From contig JAJSAL010000011.1 of the NCBI GenBank assembly GCA_024274705.1, positions 51,280 through 115,279 on the forward strand: a DNA stretch of 64,000 nucleotides. The letters run 5' to 3'. A program made the position numbers and the translations under genes. Shown here one piece after another: positions 35,767 through 44,071 of this stretch. The notes beneath the pieces were generated by a model, which saw only the letters and a program-made list of their open reading frames with translations, made no database searches and was not told the DNA's origin. Positions within the stretch are counted from its first letter, which is position 1; every line of letters begins with the position of its first letter. The stretch comes from Spirochaetota bacterium. GTDB lineage: Bacteria; Spirochaetota; Spirochaetia; SPDA01; JAJSAL01.

Positions 35767-36966
35767 GTGAAGAAGCTAGTTTTGGTCCTGATGGCTGCCG
35801 TGATCACGGCTGTAGGAGTGTCGGCGGAAGTATTCGAGTTCCAGTATTATGAGGGGAGTAAGTACCGTATCCTTTCTCAAGTAAATGAAGACGTATTTAT
35901 CAATGGTGTGTATTCCCATACAGCTGACATATTGAATAAAATATCTGTCCACATTTCCCAGGTGGATGATGGGTCCGGTTTCCTGGAAGCGGATTTCATC
36001 ACATTCGAACGTTCTGCCGGTTCCGGTGGGGTGTATCAATGGGGACAGGACTATACTTCCAAATTCTGGCGGGACCGGACAGGTCATTACGATATTGAAC
36101 CTGTATATTACATGCCGGTGGTACGGAACGTTCCGTTATTTCCCGGGAGGGATATCCAGCTTGGTGAAAAATGGGTTGGAGAAGGTAACGAGGTGCACGA
36201 TTTCCGGACAAATTTCGGCATTCCAGAGCCCTATGAGATTCCCATAACGGTGAATTATCAGTATATCGGGAAGGAAGAGAAAGACGGCAGAGTCTTTGAC
36301 CTCATAACCATAGACTATAACGTATATTTCCGTGCTGGCAATCGGTATCCCCGGCTTACATCCTATCCGGTACGGATCACCGGTGTGTCAGAGCAGCTGC
36401 TCTATTGGGATAGCGAGTATGGCAGGCCCTACGCATACGAAGAACAGTTCGAATTTCTCTTCATCCTTTCTAACGGGGCCACCGTGGAATACCGTGGTGC
36501 TGCGGAAGCGTTAGTAATCCAGTCGGAATCTTTCAACCGGGCCGAGGTTGCAGAAGATATCTCAAATACTCTCAAGGAAGCAGACATTCAGGATGTAGAA
36601 GTCAGGATCGTAGATGAAGGGGTTACTATTTCTCTGGAAAACATTCAGTTTCTTCCGGATTCTGCTGTTCTTTTAGAACAGGAAAAGGTAAAGATAGAAA
36701 AAATAGCGGAAATTTTAAAGAAGTATCCTGACAGGGACATTATGATAACCGGGCACACGGCCCTTGCCGGAACCGAACAGGGAAGGGAGCTGCTTTCGGA
36801 ATTGCGTGCCGCCACGGTGGGGGATTACCTACTCAAGCTGGGTGCAAAGGAACCGGAACAGATCACAACCAGGGGCATGGGTGCCAGGGTACCTCTCGGC
36901 GATAACAGAACAGAAAGAGGGAAGCGGAAAAACCGGCGGGTGGAAATCACGATTTTGGAGAACTGA
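35767..36966 (+). CDS. OmpA-family envelope protein
   Basis: About 399 residues. A signal peptide (KKLVLVLMAAVITAVGVSA) precedes a beta-rich domain of about 260 residues. The OmpA C-terminal peptidoglycan-binding domain occupies the last 110 residues: ISLENIQFLPDSAVLL, ITGHTALAGTEQGRELLSE and TRGMGARVPLGDNRTERGK with NRRVEI. The domain ties the outer membrane to the cell wall. GTG 35767 is chosen over ATG 35734 because GGAGTAGTGGA precedes it and it directly starts the signal sequence. The N-terminal domain has no named family here. Confidence 0.88.
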   Translation: MKKLVLVLMAAVITAVGVSAEVFEFQYYEGSKYRILSQVNEDVFINGVYSHTADILNKISVHISQVDDGSGFLEADFITFERSAGSGGVYQWGQDYTSKFWRDRTGHYDIEPVYYMPVVRNVPLFPGRDIQLGEKWVGEGNEVHDFRTNFGIPEPYEIPITVNYQYIGKEEKDGRVFDLITIDYNVYFRAGNRYPRLTSYPVRITGVSEQLLYWDSEYGRPYAYEEQFEFLFILSNGATVEYRGAAEALVIQSESFNRAEVAEDISNTLKEADIQDVEVRIVDEGVTISLENIQFLPDSAVLLEQEKVKIEKIAEILKKYPDRDIMITGHTALAGTEQGRELLSELRAATVGDYLLKLGAKEPEQITTRGMGARVPLGDNRTERGKRKNRRVEITILEN

Positions 36967-37028
36967 TTAGAGAGAACGTAATATCCAGGCCTCATTGTGC
37001 CGATGGTTTAAGGGTATAAATACAGCCT

Positions 37029-38192
37029 ATGAAGAAGAAGTTGCATCGGATATTCAACAGCATAAAAAGCTCGAGCTATACAAAGCCCCTGGCATTTTTT
37101 ATCATAACGTTTTTTCTTCTGGGTACACTGATTACGCTGTTCGAATTGGGTCGGAACGACATGTTCCAGGATTTTATGGACAGCCTCTGGTGGGCTATAA
37201 TAACATTCAGCACCACCGGTTATGGTGATAAAGTACCCGTTACCGGGGGTGGACGTACAGTTGCAGTCATCACAATATTTGTCGGCCTTGCAGGCATGAG
37301 TTTTCTTTCAGGTACATTTGCTTCTGTTTTCGTAGATCAGAATACCAGGGCCAGGAGGGGTCTGATGGATTTTCCTAAAATCAAGGATCACATTATCATA
37401 TGCGGCTGGAAAGACCACATGAAAGAGATACTCCACGAAATTCTCGCAGTAAGTTAGGAAACGTTCGCGGAGAATATCATCATCATATCCAACGTCGTAA
37501 CGGAAAAGATCGAGGAACTGAAAGAGGACAAACACCTTAAAGAGGTCAACTTTGTCCGGGGTGATTATTTTTCAGAATCCGCACTGGAGCGCGCGAATGT
37601 CAAGGCGGCGAAAAAGGTCATTATCCTGGCAGACACTTTTGAAAGTGCTGCTGCTTCAGAAGTGGATTCTAAAACCGTGATGACCGTCCTCACCATCAAA
37701 GCCATTTCCAGAGATGTGTACACCTGTGTCGAACTTCTGGACAAGAAATATGAAAATTATCTGCGTCAGGCCCAGTGTGATGAGATCCTCTACGCCCGGG
37801 ACCTGAACAGACGGATGCTGGCAAACGCGACAACCACCAGCGGGATGTCCCACATCATTTTCGACCTTCTCTCTTCGGATGTCAGCAATGCCAGGCTTAC
37901 TACCTGCGGGATACCGGATGAATTTATCGGTAAATCCTTCGGGGAATATAAAAAGGCTTTCAGTGCCTTCAGCCACATGGTGCTTCTGGGGGTTCTCGAG
38001 AACACCGGATCACCGAACAGGATAAAAATTGAAGCCTTGAGGGAAGCCCAGAAAACTTCGGATGTCTCCAAGCTGGTAAACAATCTGCAGAAAGTCAAAG
38101 GGCTGGAGATAAACAAGCCTGTACTGGTTCCTGAGGATGAGTACGTGCTGCAGCGGTACGCGAAGGCGATCGTCCTGGAAAAGAACGGCTGA
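37029..38192 (+). pseudogene. Two-helix K+ channel with RCK/TrkA-N domain, interrupted by an in-frame TAG
   Basis: MthK-type channel. Membrane helix 1 (ITFFLLGTLITLFELG), pore with selectivity filter ITFSTTGYGDKVP near residue 60, helix 2 (VAVITIFVGLAGMSFL) and then an RCK domain that begins HIIICGWKDHMKEIL. TAG at 37455-37457 falls in the first RCK helix and the same frame goes on with ETFAENIIIISNV, VNFVRGDYFSES and VIILAD, completing the Rossmann half and a TrkA-C-like tail. Full reading 387 codons. A stop here would leave a pore without its ligand-gating ring. A cyclic-nucleotide-binding gene starts nine bases downstream. Confidence 0.8.
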
Positions 38193-38201
38193 GGATAGGG
38201 T

Positions 38202-38699
38202 ATGGACATGAACAACGAAGTTCTGGATAAACTGAAGCAGATTCCTGTTTTTGCTGAGATCAAGGACAACGAGAAATACCTGGGTCTTCTCCATGAAATA
38301 TGTAAGAGAAAGCAGTATAAAGCCAACGAAACCATTATAAAGGAAGGAGAACTGGGGTCTGAAATGTTTATCGTTCTCCGTGGGGGAGTGGAAATCCTGA
38401 AACGTACCAGGGCGGGAGATAACTATACCGTTATCAATCTCCGGGCAGAGGATAATGTGTTTTTCGGAGAGCTTGCCCTGATAGATGACGATAAACGTTC
38501 CGCAACGGTCACTGCCAGTATAGACAGCGATTTTCTCCTGATTTCCAAAAATGATTTCATGAAACTGGGTAACAACCATCCATCGGTTGGGCTGCCTATC
38601 ACCCGGGCTATCGCTAAAATCATTGCCGGCCGTCTGCGAAAGACCACCTCGGATATGCTTACCATTTTTGATGCTCTGGTCAATGAAATTGGAGCCTGA
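38202..38699 (+). CDS. Stand-alone cyclic-nucleotide-binding domain protein
   Basis: 165 residues made of a single CAP_ED/cNMP-binding domain: IIKEGELGSEMFIVLRGGVE near 45, then the phosphate-binding cassette FFGELALIDDDKRSATVTA near 85, which contains the FGE(L/I)AL...R(S/R)A(T/S) signature. No DNA-binding or enzymatic domain is attached. It follows the K+ channel gene by nine bases, so it may regulate the channel as a separate subunit; this is inference. Confidence 0.85.
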   Translation: MDMNNEVLDKLKQIPVFAEIKDNEKYLGLLHEICKRKQYKANETIIKEGELGSEMFIVLRGGVEILKRTRAGDNYTVINLRAEDNVFFGELALIDDDKRSATVTASIDSDFLLISKNDFMKLGNNHPSVGLPITRAIAKIIAGRLRKTTSDMLTIFDALVNEIGA

Positions 38700-38728
38700 T
38701 ATCACCTCCTTGTTCAATAGCCCGTATC

Positions 38729-39910
38729 ATGGCGTGTAACTGCGGATTTCGAAAAAAAATCAGGCAGGCTGAATTCGGCTATATTCCAAAAAGATCGGTC
38801 TATCTCGATTATAACGCAACAACTCCGGTTGATCCCCGAACCCTGGGGGTGCTGGAACGGATGTGCAGGAATACCTGGGGGAATCCGTCGAGCCTCCACC
38901 TTTCCGGCATTGAGAGCTGGAACACTATGGAAAGGTGCAGAAACAGGATTGCAGAGTATTTTTCCTGTGATGCTGAAGGACTTTTGTTCTGCAGCAGCGG
39001 TACCGAGGCGCTTCATGGGGGCATGTGGGGCTATACTGCAAAACATCCGGGCTCTGCGGTTATTACATCTGTTATCGATCATACTGCTGTTCGGCATCCG
39101 GTGCGCCTTCTGCAGCTTCGGGGAAAGCCTGCATTTCTCCTTCCTGTTAATTCAGATGGAACCATTCGGCTGGAGAAACTGGAAGAAACCCTCAGGAGAT
39201 TTTCCGGTTCGATCGTGGTGATCTCGCCGGTCAATCATGAGACCGGGTCGATTCAGCCTGTGGAAGAAATTCATAACCTGGTGGGGAGATACGGCAGTCT
39301 CCTTTTTTTTGACAGTGTCCAGGCATGTGCCCGAATGAATCCCGAATCATGGGTGCCTTTCTGCGATATGTTCGCCGTGAGCGGTCATAAAGTGTATGCC
39401 CCGAAAGGAAGTGCAATCCTCTGGAAGCGTAAAGATATCAAACTTTCACCTTTCCGTTTCGGTGGAGGCCAGGAAACGGGGTTGTTCCCGGGGACGGAAA
39501 ACACTCCTGGTATCGCTGCGTTCACCGAAGCTGTCTCCATTCTGGAAGGGGAGTTGGAAAAAGAGCAGGTAATGCTGACAGCTCTCTCCCGGGATTTCCT
39601 TTTCCTCCTGGAAAAAGCGGGAATTCCGTATCAGCTCGAATCACCTGAACTCCGGGTACCCGGTGTAATGTGCATCAGTTTACCCTGGGTAGATGACATG
39701 GAGAGATTTTTGTATACTCTCAACGAACAGCAGGTCTGCGTCAGCAGATTTTCCGCGTGCTCGAATAACATAGACGGACCTTCCAGGGTACTCCTATCCA
39801 TGGGGCGGCCGATGGATAGGGCTTGTACTTCTGTGCGCATTTCTCTGGGCAGGTGGAGTAAGAGGGAGGATATCTTCCGGTTCATCCGGGCTGTTCAAGA
39901 GTATAGATAA
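38729..39910 (+). CDS. Class V aminotransferase, cysteine desulfurase (NifS)-like
   Basis: PLP enzyme, 393 residues. VYLDYNATTPVDP near residue 25, HIS in SVIDHTAVRH near 115, the PLP-binding lysine in VSGHKVYAPKG near 215 and GGGQETGLFPGTENT near 245. The cysteine loop is present as RFSACSNNIDGPS near 345, with Cys in the position that carries persulfide in NifS. The N-terminus has an extra MACNCGF tail. No iscU, nifU or sufE lies nearby, so a role in sulfur transfer for tRNA or Fe-S clusters cannot be assigned. It is followed nine bases later by the HPr gene. Confidence 0.88.
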   Translation: MACNCGFRKKIRQAEFGYIPKRSVYLDYNATTPVDPRTLGVLERMCRNTWGNPSSLHLSGIESWNTMERCRNRIAEYFSCDAEGLLFCSSGTEALHGGMWGYTAKHPGSAVITSVIDHTAVRHPVRLLQLRGKPAFLLPVNSDGTIRLEKLEETLRRFSGSIVVISPVNHETGSIQPVEEIHNLVGRYGSLLFFDSVQACARMNPESWVPFCDMFAVSGHKVYAPKGSAILWKRKDIKLSPFRFGGGQETGLFPGTENTPGIAAFTEAVSILEGELEKEQVMLTALSRDFLFLLEKAGIPYQLESPELRVPGVMCISLPWVDDMERFLYTLNEQQVCVSRFSACSNNIDGPSRVLLSMGRPMDRACTSVRISLGRWSKREDIFRFIRAVQEYR

Positions 39911-39919
39911 GCTTAAACT

Positions 39920-40198
39920 ATGGTAACCAGGACAGCAGTCATCAGAAACAGTGCAGGTATCCATGTAAGACCTTCCGGCATAATCATCGCCGAAGCAGGA
40001 AAACATAACGGCGCTATACGGGTATCAGCAAAAGGTATGGAGACAGACCTGACGGACCATATGGGTCTGCTGGCCCTGGGGCTGTGTAAAGGTGACAGTG
40101 TGGATATCTTTGTGAACGGTAATAACGAGGAAGAGGTCTGCCGGTGCCTTGTGGATCTGTTTCAGAGGGAGTTCGATTTTCCGCCTGGGAATGCTTGA
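39920..40198 (+). CDS. HPr family phosphocarrier
   Basis: 92 residues with the phosphoacceptor histidine in NSAGIHVRPSG (His15 region) and the second helix MGLLALGLCKGDSVDIFVNG. At the place of regulatory Ser46, where HPr usually reads KSIMG, this protein has TDHMG, so Asp replaces the serine. HPr carries phosphate from enzyme I to PTS transporters or, in organisms with few PTS genes, acts in regulation. No enzyme I or enzyme II genes are in the window. It is close behind the NifS-like gene, likely co-transcribed. Confidence 0.88.
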   Translation: MVTRTAVIRNSAGIHVRPSGIIIAEAGKHNGAIRVSAKGMETDLTDHMGLLALGLCKGDSVDIFVNGNNEEEVCRCLVDLFQREFDFPPGNA

Positions 40199-40237
40199 AT
40201 ACCCCGGGGGGACACTTCTGCAGCATAAGCCGCTGTG

Positions 40238-40266
40238 TTGACACATATGCCGTGGTGTGCTACGTT
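40238..40266 (+). promoter_or_regulatory. promoter of the fab operon
   Basis: TTGACA (40238-40243), 17-base spacer, TACGTT (40261-40266), 33 bases before the fabD start. Confidence 0.6.
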
Positions 40267-40298
40267 CCGCAGGAAAATTGGGTAAGAAGGATGTTTAT

Positions 40299-41228
40299 AT
40301 GAAAAATTATTTCTTATTTCCCGGACAGGGAGCGCAGTATCCGGGTATGGGAAAAGATCTCTGGGAAACAAGTCAGAAAGTGAAAGACGTGTTTTCCTGC
40401 GCAGCAGACAGTACCGATGTCGATATTGAGAATCTTCTATTCGAAAGTACGGAAGAAGATCTTAAGTCTACCGATAATACGCAGATTGCAATAACCGTTG
40501 TCAGTTTATCTGCGGCAGCACTGTTAAAAGAACGGGGATACAGCTGTGCCGGGACTGCCGGATTCAGCCTCGGTGAATATTCGGCTTTAACCGAAGCAGG
40601 TGTTCTTGCTCTTGAAGATGTCTTCCCACTCGTAAGGACCAGGGGCTTGTTGATGGAAAAAACAGCGAAAAAACTGGACACCGGGGATGGTGCTCCGGGG
40701 ATGGCTGCTGTTATCGGTTTAGGATATGAAGATATCAGAAAGGTGATACAGGATAATAACATTGATGGTGTTTCGATAGCCAACTACAACAGCCCGGTAC
40801 AGATCGTACTCTCCGGGACTGCGGATGGTCTTACTGCAGCAGAAGCGCCGTGTAAAGAAGCAGGAGCAAGACGGTACATTCGCCTCAAGGTTTCTGCACC
40901 GTTTCATTCTCCTCTCTTAAAGGAAGCCCAGGAGGAATTCGCCGGAGTACTTCATGAATGTACATTCAACGATCCTAAAATACCTGTATACTCCAATGTA
41001 ACGGCTAAACTGGTTGGAACAGGAGATGAGGCACGGCGGAACTGTATAGACCAGATTGTATCCACTGTTATGTGGGTAGAGGAAGAAAAGCAAATTCTCT
41101 CCGATGGGTGCCGGGGTTGTCTTGAAGTCGGGCCCGGAAGCGTACTTACCGGTTTATGGAAAGCTGTAGGCGGTGATGTCAAATGCCGGCCTGCAGGGAC
41201 GATTGAAGCAATCCGGAATCTTGAGTAA
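40299..41228 (+). CDS. fabD: Malonyl-CoA:ACP transacylase
   Basis: FabD loads malonate onto acyl carrier protein for fatty acid synthesis. 309 residues. FPGQGAQYPGMG near the start, the nucleophile serine in AGFSLGEYSALTEAG near residue 88, and the catalytic histidine in APFHSPLL near 198. The nucleophile elbow normally reads GHSLG; here it is GFSLG, with Phe for His. The ATG follows GTAAGAAGG. It heads fabD-fabG-fabF; no acpP gene lies between fabG and fabF as it does in E. coli. Confidence 0.93.
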   Translation: MKNYFLFPGQGAQYPGMGKDLWETSQKVKDVFSCAADSTDVDIENLLFESTEEDLKSTDNTQIAITVVSLSAAALLKERGYSCAGTAGFSLGEYSALTEAGVLALEDVFPLVRTRGLLMEKTAKKLDTGDGAPGMAAVIGLGYEDIRKVIQDNNIDGVSIANYNSPVQIVLSGTADGLTAAEAPCKEAGARRYIRLKVSAPFHSPLLKEAQEEFAGVLHECTFNDPKIPVYSNVTAKLVGTGDEARRNCIDQIVSTVMWVEEEKQILSDGCRGCLEVGPGSVLTGLWKAVGGDVKCRPAGTIEAIRNLE

Positions 41229-41242
41229 GAGGGAGGAATAAT

Positions 41243-41986
41243 ATGCTTCTTAAAGGAAAAACAGCTCTTATAACCGGGGGGGCCCGGGGTATTGGGAAAG
41301 AGATCATTTTACGTTTTCTTGAAGAGGGAGCGTCGATAATCTGTGTAGATCTCGCAGATAGTGAGTACGCGGATGATTATACAAAGCTCGCCGGAGAAAA
41401 GGATGCGAAGGTATACTTCAAAAAGGCTGATGTGTCCGAAGAGGAAGAGATAATTAAGCTGGTTGATGAGTGTATCCGGGAAGCCGGGGATGTAGATATC
41501 CTGGTGAATAATGCCGGAATTACCCGGGATGGACTTATCATGCGGATGTCCGCGGAAGAGTGGCAGAGTGTGATTTCCGTCAATCTAAACAGCGCATTCT
41601 ATCTTTCAAAGGCGTTGACCCGGCATATGATTAAACGGCGTTCAGGTGCTATTATCAACATATCTTCCATCGTCGGGGTAATCGGTAATGCGGGACAGTG
41701 CAACTATTCCGCATCAAAAGCAGGGCTCATCGGGCTCACTAAAAGTCTTGCCAGGGAAGTTGCCGGGCGGAATGTCCGGGTGAATGCTGTTGCTCCCGGT
41801 TTTATCAGGTCCGCCATGACGGAAAAATTGAGCGAGAAACAGCAGGAAGCGTTTTTTACCCAGATCCCCATGGCCAGGTTCGGCGAACCGGAAGAAGTGG
41901 CAAAGGCTGTACTCTTTCTGGCTTCCGATCTGTCATCATATATTACCGGTCATGTGCTTCACATCACCGGTGGACTGGGAATGTAG
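41243..41986 (+). CDS. fabG: 3-oxoacyl-ACP reductase
   Basis: NADPH-dependent short-chain dehydrogenase, 247 residues. Cofactor motif TGGARGIG near 12, NNAGITRDG near 90, catalytic Ser in NISSIVG near 140 and YSASKAG near 153. The C-terminus YITGHVLHITGGLGM is typical of FabG. It reduces the beta-keto group in each elongation round. GGGAGGAA precedes the ATG. Middle gene of the fab operon. Confidence 0.95.
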   Translation: MLLKGKTALITGGARGIGKEIILRFLEEGASIICVDLADSEYADDYTKLAGEKDAKVYFKKADVSEEEEIIKLVDECIREAGDVDILVNNAGITRDGLIMRMSAEEWQSVISVNLNSAFYLSKALTRHMIKRRSGAIINISSIVGVIGNAGQCNYSASKAGLIGLTKSLAREVAGRNVRVNAVAPGFIRSAMTEKLSEKQQEAFFTQIPMARFGEPEEVAKAVLFLASDLSSYITGHVLHITGGLGM

Positions 41987-41995
41987 GAGGATAGT

Positions 41996-43240
41996 TTGAA
42001 TAAACGTGTTGTCATAACCGGAATGGGAGCTGTCACTCCTATCGGAAATAGTGTGGAGGAGATGTGGGCATCTATCACTGAAGGGAGAAACGGCATCGGT
42101 CTGAACACCCATTTCGATACCACTGACTATACCGCTAAAATAGCAGGGGAAGTTAAGGACCTCGATCTTTCGGAATACATCGACAGAAAAGAAGCGCGCA
42201 AGATGGATGATTTTGTTAAATTCGCCATGGTGGCTACCATACAGGCGATGAAGCAAGCCGGTCTTCATGAGGGGAATGTCGAACCCGAACGGATGGGTGT
42301 GGTCATCGGCAACGGTATTGGCGGTATCCAGACCCTGGAGGAATCCTTTGGTATTCTCTACGAAAAAGGGCCTGCCAGGGTACCGATACTCACAGTTCCG
42401 AAGATGATCACCAATATCGGTCCGGGCCATGTGGCGATAAGGATTAATGCCCAGGGGCCCGTCTATTCTGTTGCCACAGCCTGCGCTTCAGGAACCGATG
42501 CAATTGGGGATGCGGCCCGGCTTATCGAAACCGGGATTACCGATGTCGTTGTAACCGGCGGAAGCGAAGCTCCTATTACGAAGATTTCTGTCAGCGGGTT
42601 TACCGCTATCAAGGCGCTGAGTACCAGGTACAATGATACCCCGGAAAAAGCATGCCGCCCTTTTGATAAGGACCGGGACGGATTTATCCTTTCTGAAGGT
42701 GCGGGTGTTCTTATCCTCGAGGACTACGACCATGCAAAAAAGAGGGGAGCAACCATCCTTGCGGAATACTTAGGTTCGGGCATGACCTGTGATGCCAACC
42801 ACCTTACCGCTCCCCACCCTGAAGCCAGGGGGGGTATTCAGGCGATTAAGATGGCTATCCGCATGTCCGGAATACAACCGGAAGACATCGACTATATCAA
42901 TGCCCACGGCACATCCACCCCACTGAACGACCCAACAGAGACCATGGCAATAAAGAAAGCCTTAGGGGACCACGCATACAAGGTAAAGGTGTCTTCTACA
43001 AAGAGTATGATGGGGCACCTTATCGGTGCCGCCGGGGCAGTGGAAGCAATTGTATGTGTCAAAGCGATGGAAGATCAGTTTTTTCCGCCTACCATCAACC
43101 TGGAAGAGGCGGACCCCGCTTGTGACCTCGATTACGTACCAAACAAGGGATATAACGGGAAAATTGATATCACCATGTCCAATTCCCTCGGGTTCGGCGG
43201 CCATAACGGCGTACTCATTCTCAAGAGATACCAGGAATAG
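41996..43240 (+). CDS. fabF: 3-oxoacyl-ACP synthase II
   Basis: Condensing enzyme, 414 residues. Catalytic Cys in VATACASGTDAIG near 163, first His in NAHGTSTPLND near 303, and Lys/His in KSMMGHLIGAAGAVEA near 335-345. TTG start at 41996, with GGAGGATAG upstream. It ends LGFGGHNGVLILK. Last gene of the fab operon. Confidence 0.95.
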   Translation: MNKRVVITGMGAVTPIGNSVEEMWASITEGRNGIGLNTHFDTTDYTAKIAGEVKDLDLSEYIDRKEARKMDDFVKFAMVATIQAMKQAGLHEGNVEPERMGVVIGNGIGGIQTLEESFGILYEKGPARVPILTVPKMITNIGPGHVAIRINAQGPVYSVATACASGTDAIGDAARLIETGITDVVVTGGSEAPITKISVSGFTAIKALSTRYNDTPEKACRPFDKDRDGFILSEGAGVLILEDYDHAKKRGATILAEYLGSGMTCDANHLTAPHPEARGGIQAIKMAIRMSGIQPEDIDYINAHGTSTPLNDPTETMAIKKALGDHAYKVKVSSTKSMMGHLIGAAGAVEAIVCVKAMEDQFFPPTINLEEADPACDLDYVPNKGYNGKIDITMSNSLGFGGHNGVLILKRYQE

Positions 43241-43379
43241 GAGCAACTGTACCCGGCATAGTTATTTGTGTTTTTTCTCCTGGCCAGTGACTCCTTTCTC
43301 CTCATTACCAGGATTCGTTTTTTTCTCTTGCGCTGGAAAGAAGGGAGGGGTATGCTTGTCATAACAGGAGGGGGGCACT

Positions 43380-44009
43380 ATGAAAAAAATTTGGATAGCC
43401 GCCGTCTCGGTACTGTTCCTTATACCCATGCCGCTGGCAGCAGAGAATCACATCGTCTCTTTGTTCGGCGGCCTCTCGATACAGGGAGCGGTGGACGCAG
43501 CCCAGCCGGGTGATACCGTCATCATTGAAGAAGGCATCTATGAAATTGAGGAGTCAATCAGATTTTCCAATAAATCAGGAATAACCTTCCAGGGACAGGG
43601 GGAAGTGTGGATCCTCTGTTCCGATTTGTACACTGATGTCTTTTCCATTGTCAATTGTGAAGATCTGAATTTTTATACCATAAAGGCCAGACATAAAGAG
43701 TTCGTCCCTGAATATACCTGTAATGGGTCTGTGTTCAGCATTGCCAACTCTTCGAGAATCGAGATTCTGGACTGCGAATTCAGCGGTTCCGGGGCAATAG
43801 GGGTGTATCTTGAGTACTCGGACAACATAAACGTGAGTTACAGCTATATTCATCACAACAGTTTAAGTGCATTCTATCTTTCTTCCAGCACAGATGTGGT
43901 TATTTCTTATAATAGAATCGTTGATAATGCTATGTTCATGACTTCCTATGATATGGGTTCCGTCGAAATGTACGGTAATATCATTGCAGGCAACGATTAC
44001 AGCTACTAA
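43380..44009 (+). CDS. Exported right-handed beta-helix protein (NosD/PbH1-like)
   Basis: 209 residues. Signal peptide (KKIWIAAVSVLFLIPMPLAA), then IQGAVDAAQPGDTVIIEEG, the usual opening of pectate-lyase-like helices, and PbH1 repeats (SSRIEILDCEFSGSG, SDNINVSYSYIHHNS, STDVVISYNRIVDNA). No catalytic residues are evident. The start is ATG 43380, behind AGGAGGGGGG. It probably acts in the periplasm or on the cell surface. It is followed after 62 bases by the beta-propeller lipoprotein gene. Confidence 0.8.
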   Translation: MKKIWIAAVSVLFLIPMPLAAENHIVSLFGGLSIQGAVDAAQPGDTVIIEEGIYEIEESIRFSNKSGITFQGQGEVWILCSDLYTDVFSIVNCEDLNFYTIKARHKEFVPEYTCNGSVFSIANSSRIEILDCEFSGSGAIGVYLEYSDNINVSYSYIHHNSLSAFYLSSSTDVVISYNRIVDNAMFMTSYDMGSVEMYGNIIAGNDYSY

Positions 44010-44071
44010 GAGGGTTCAAAAGGAATTTGCAACCTGGCTTGAAACGTATATACTTAAGCGCAGAGGAATAT

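Noticed and set aside
38202..38699. cNMP gene as a Crp/Fnr transcription factor
   Set aside because: No helix-turn-helix follows the cNMP-binding domain.
38701..38711. ATCACCTCCTT, identical to the 3' end of 16S rRNA
   Set aside because: Only 11 bases, with no rRNA sequence upstream; its complement would be a ribosome site for a minus-strand frame that is a shadow of the channel and cNMP genes.
38010..38717. 235-codon minus-strand frame with a good ribosome site
   Set aside because: It lies opposite the K+ channel and cNMP genes, which have clear domains; its own translation has no recognisable content.
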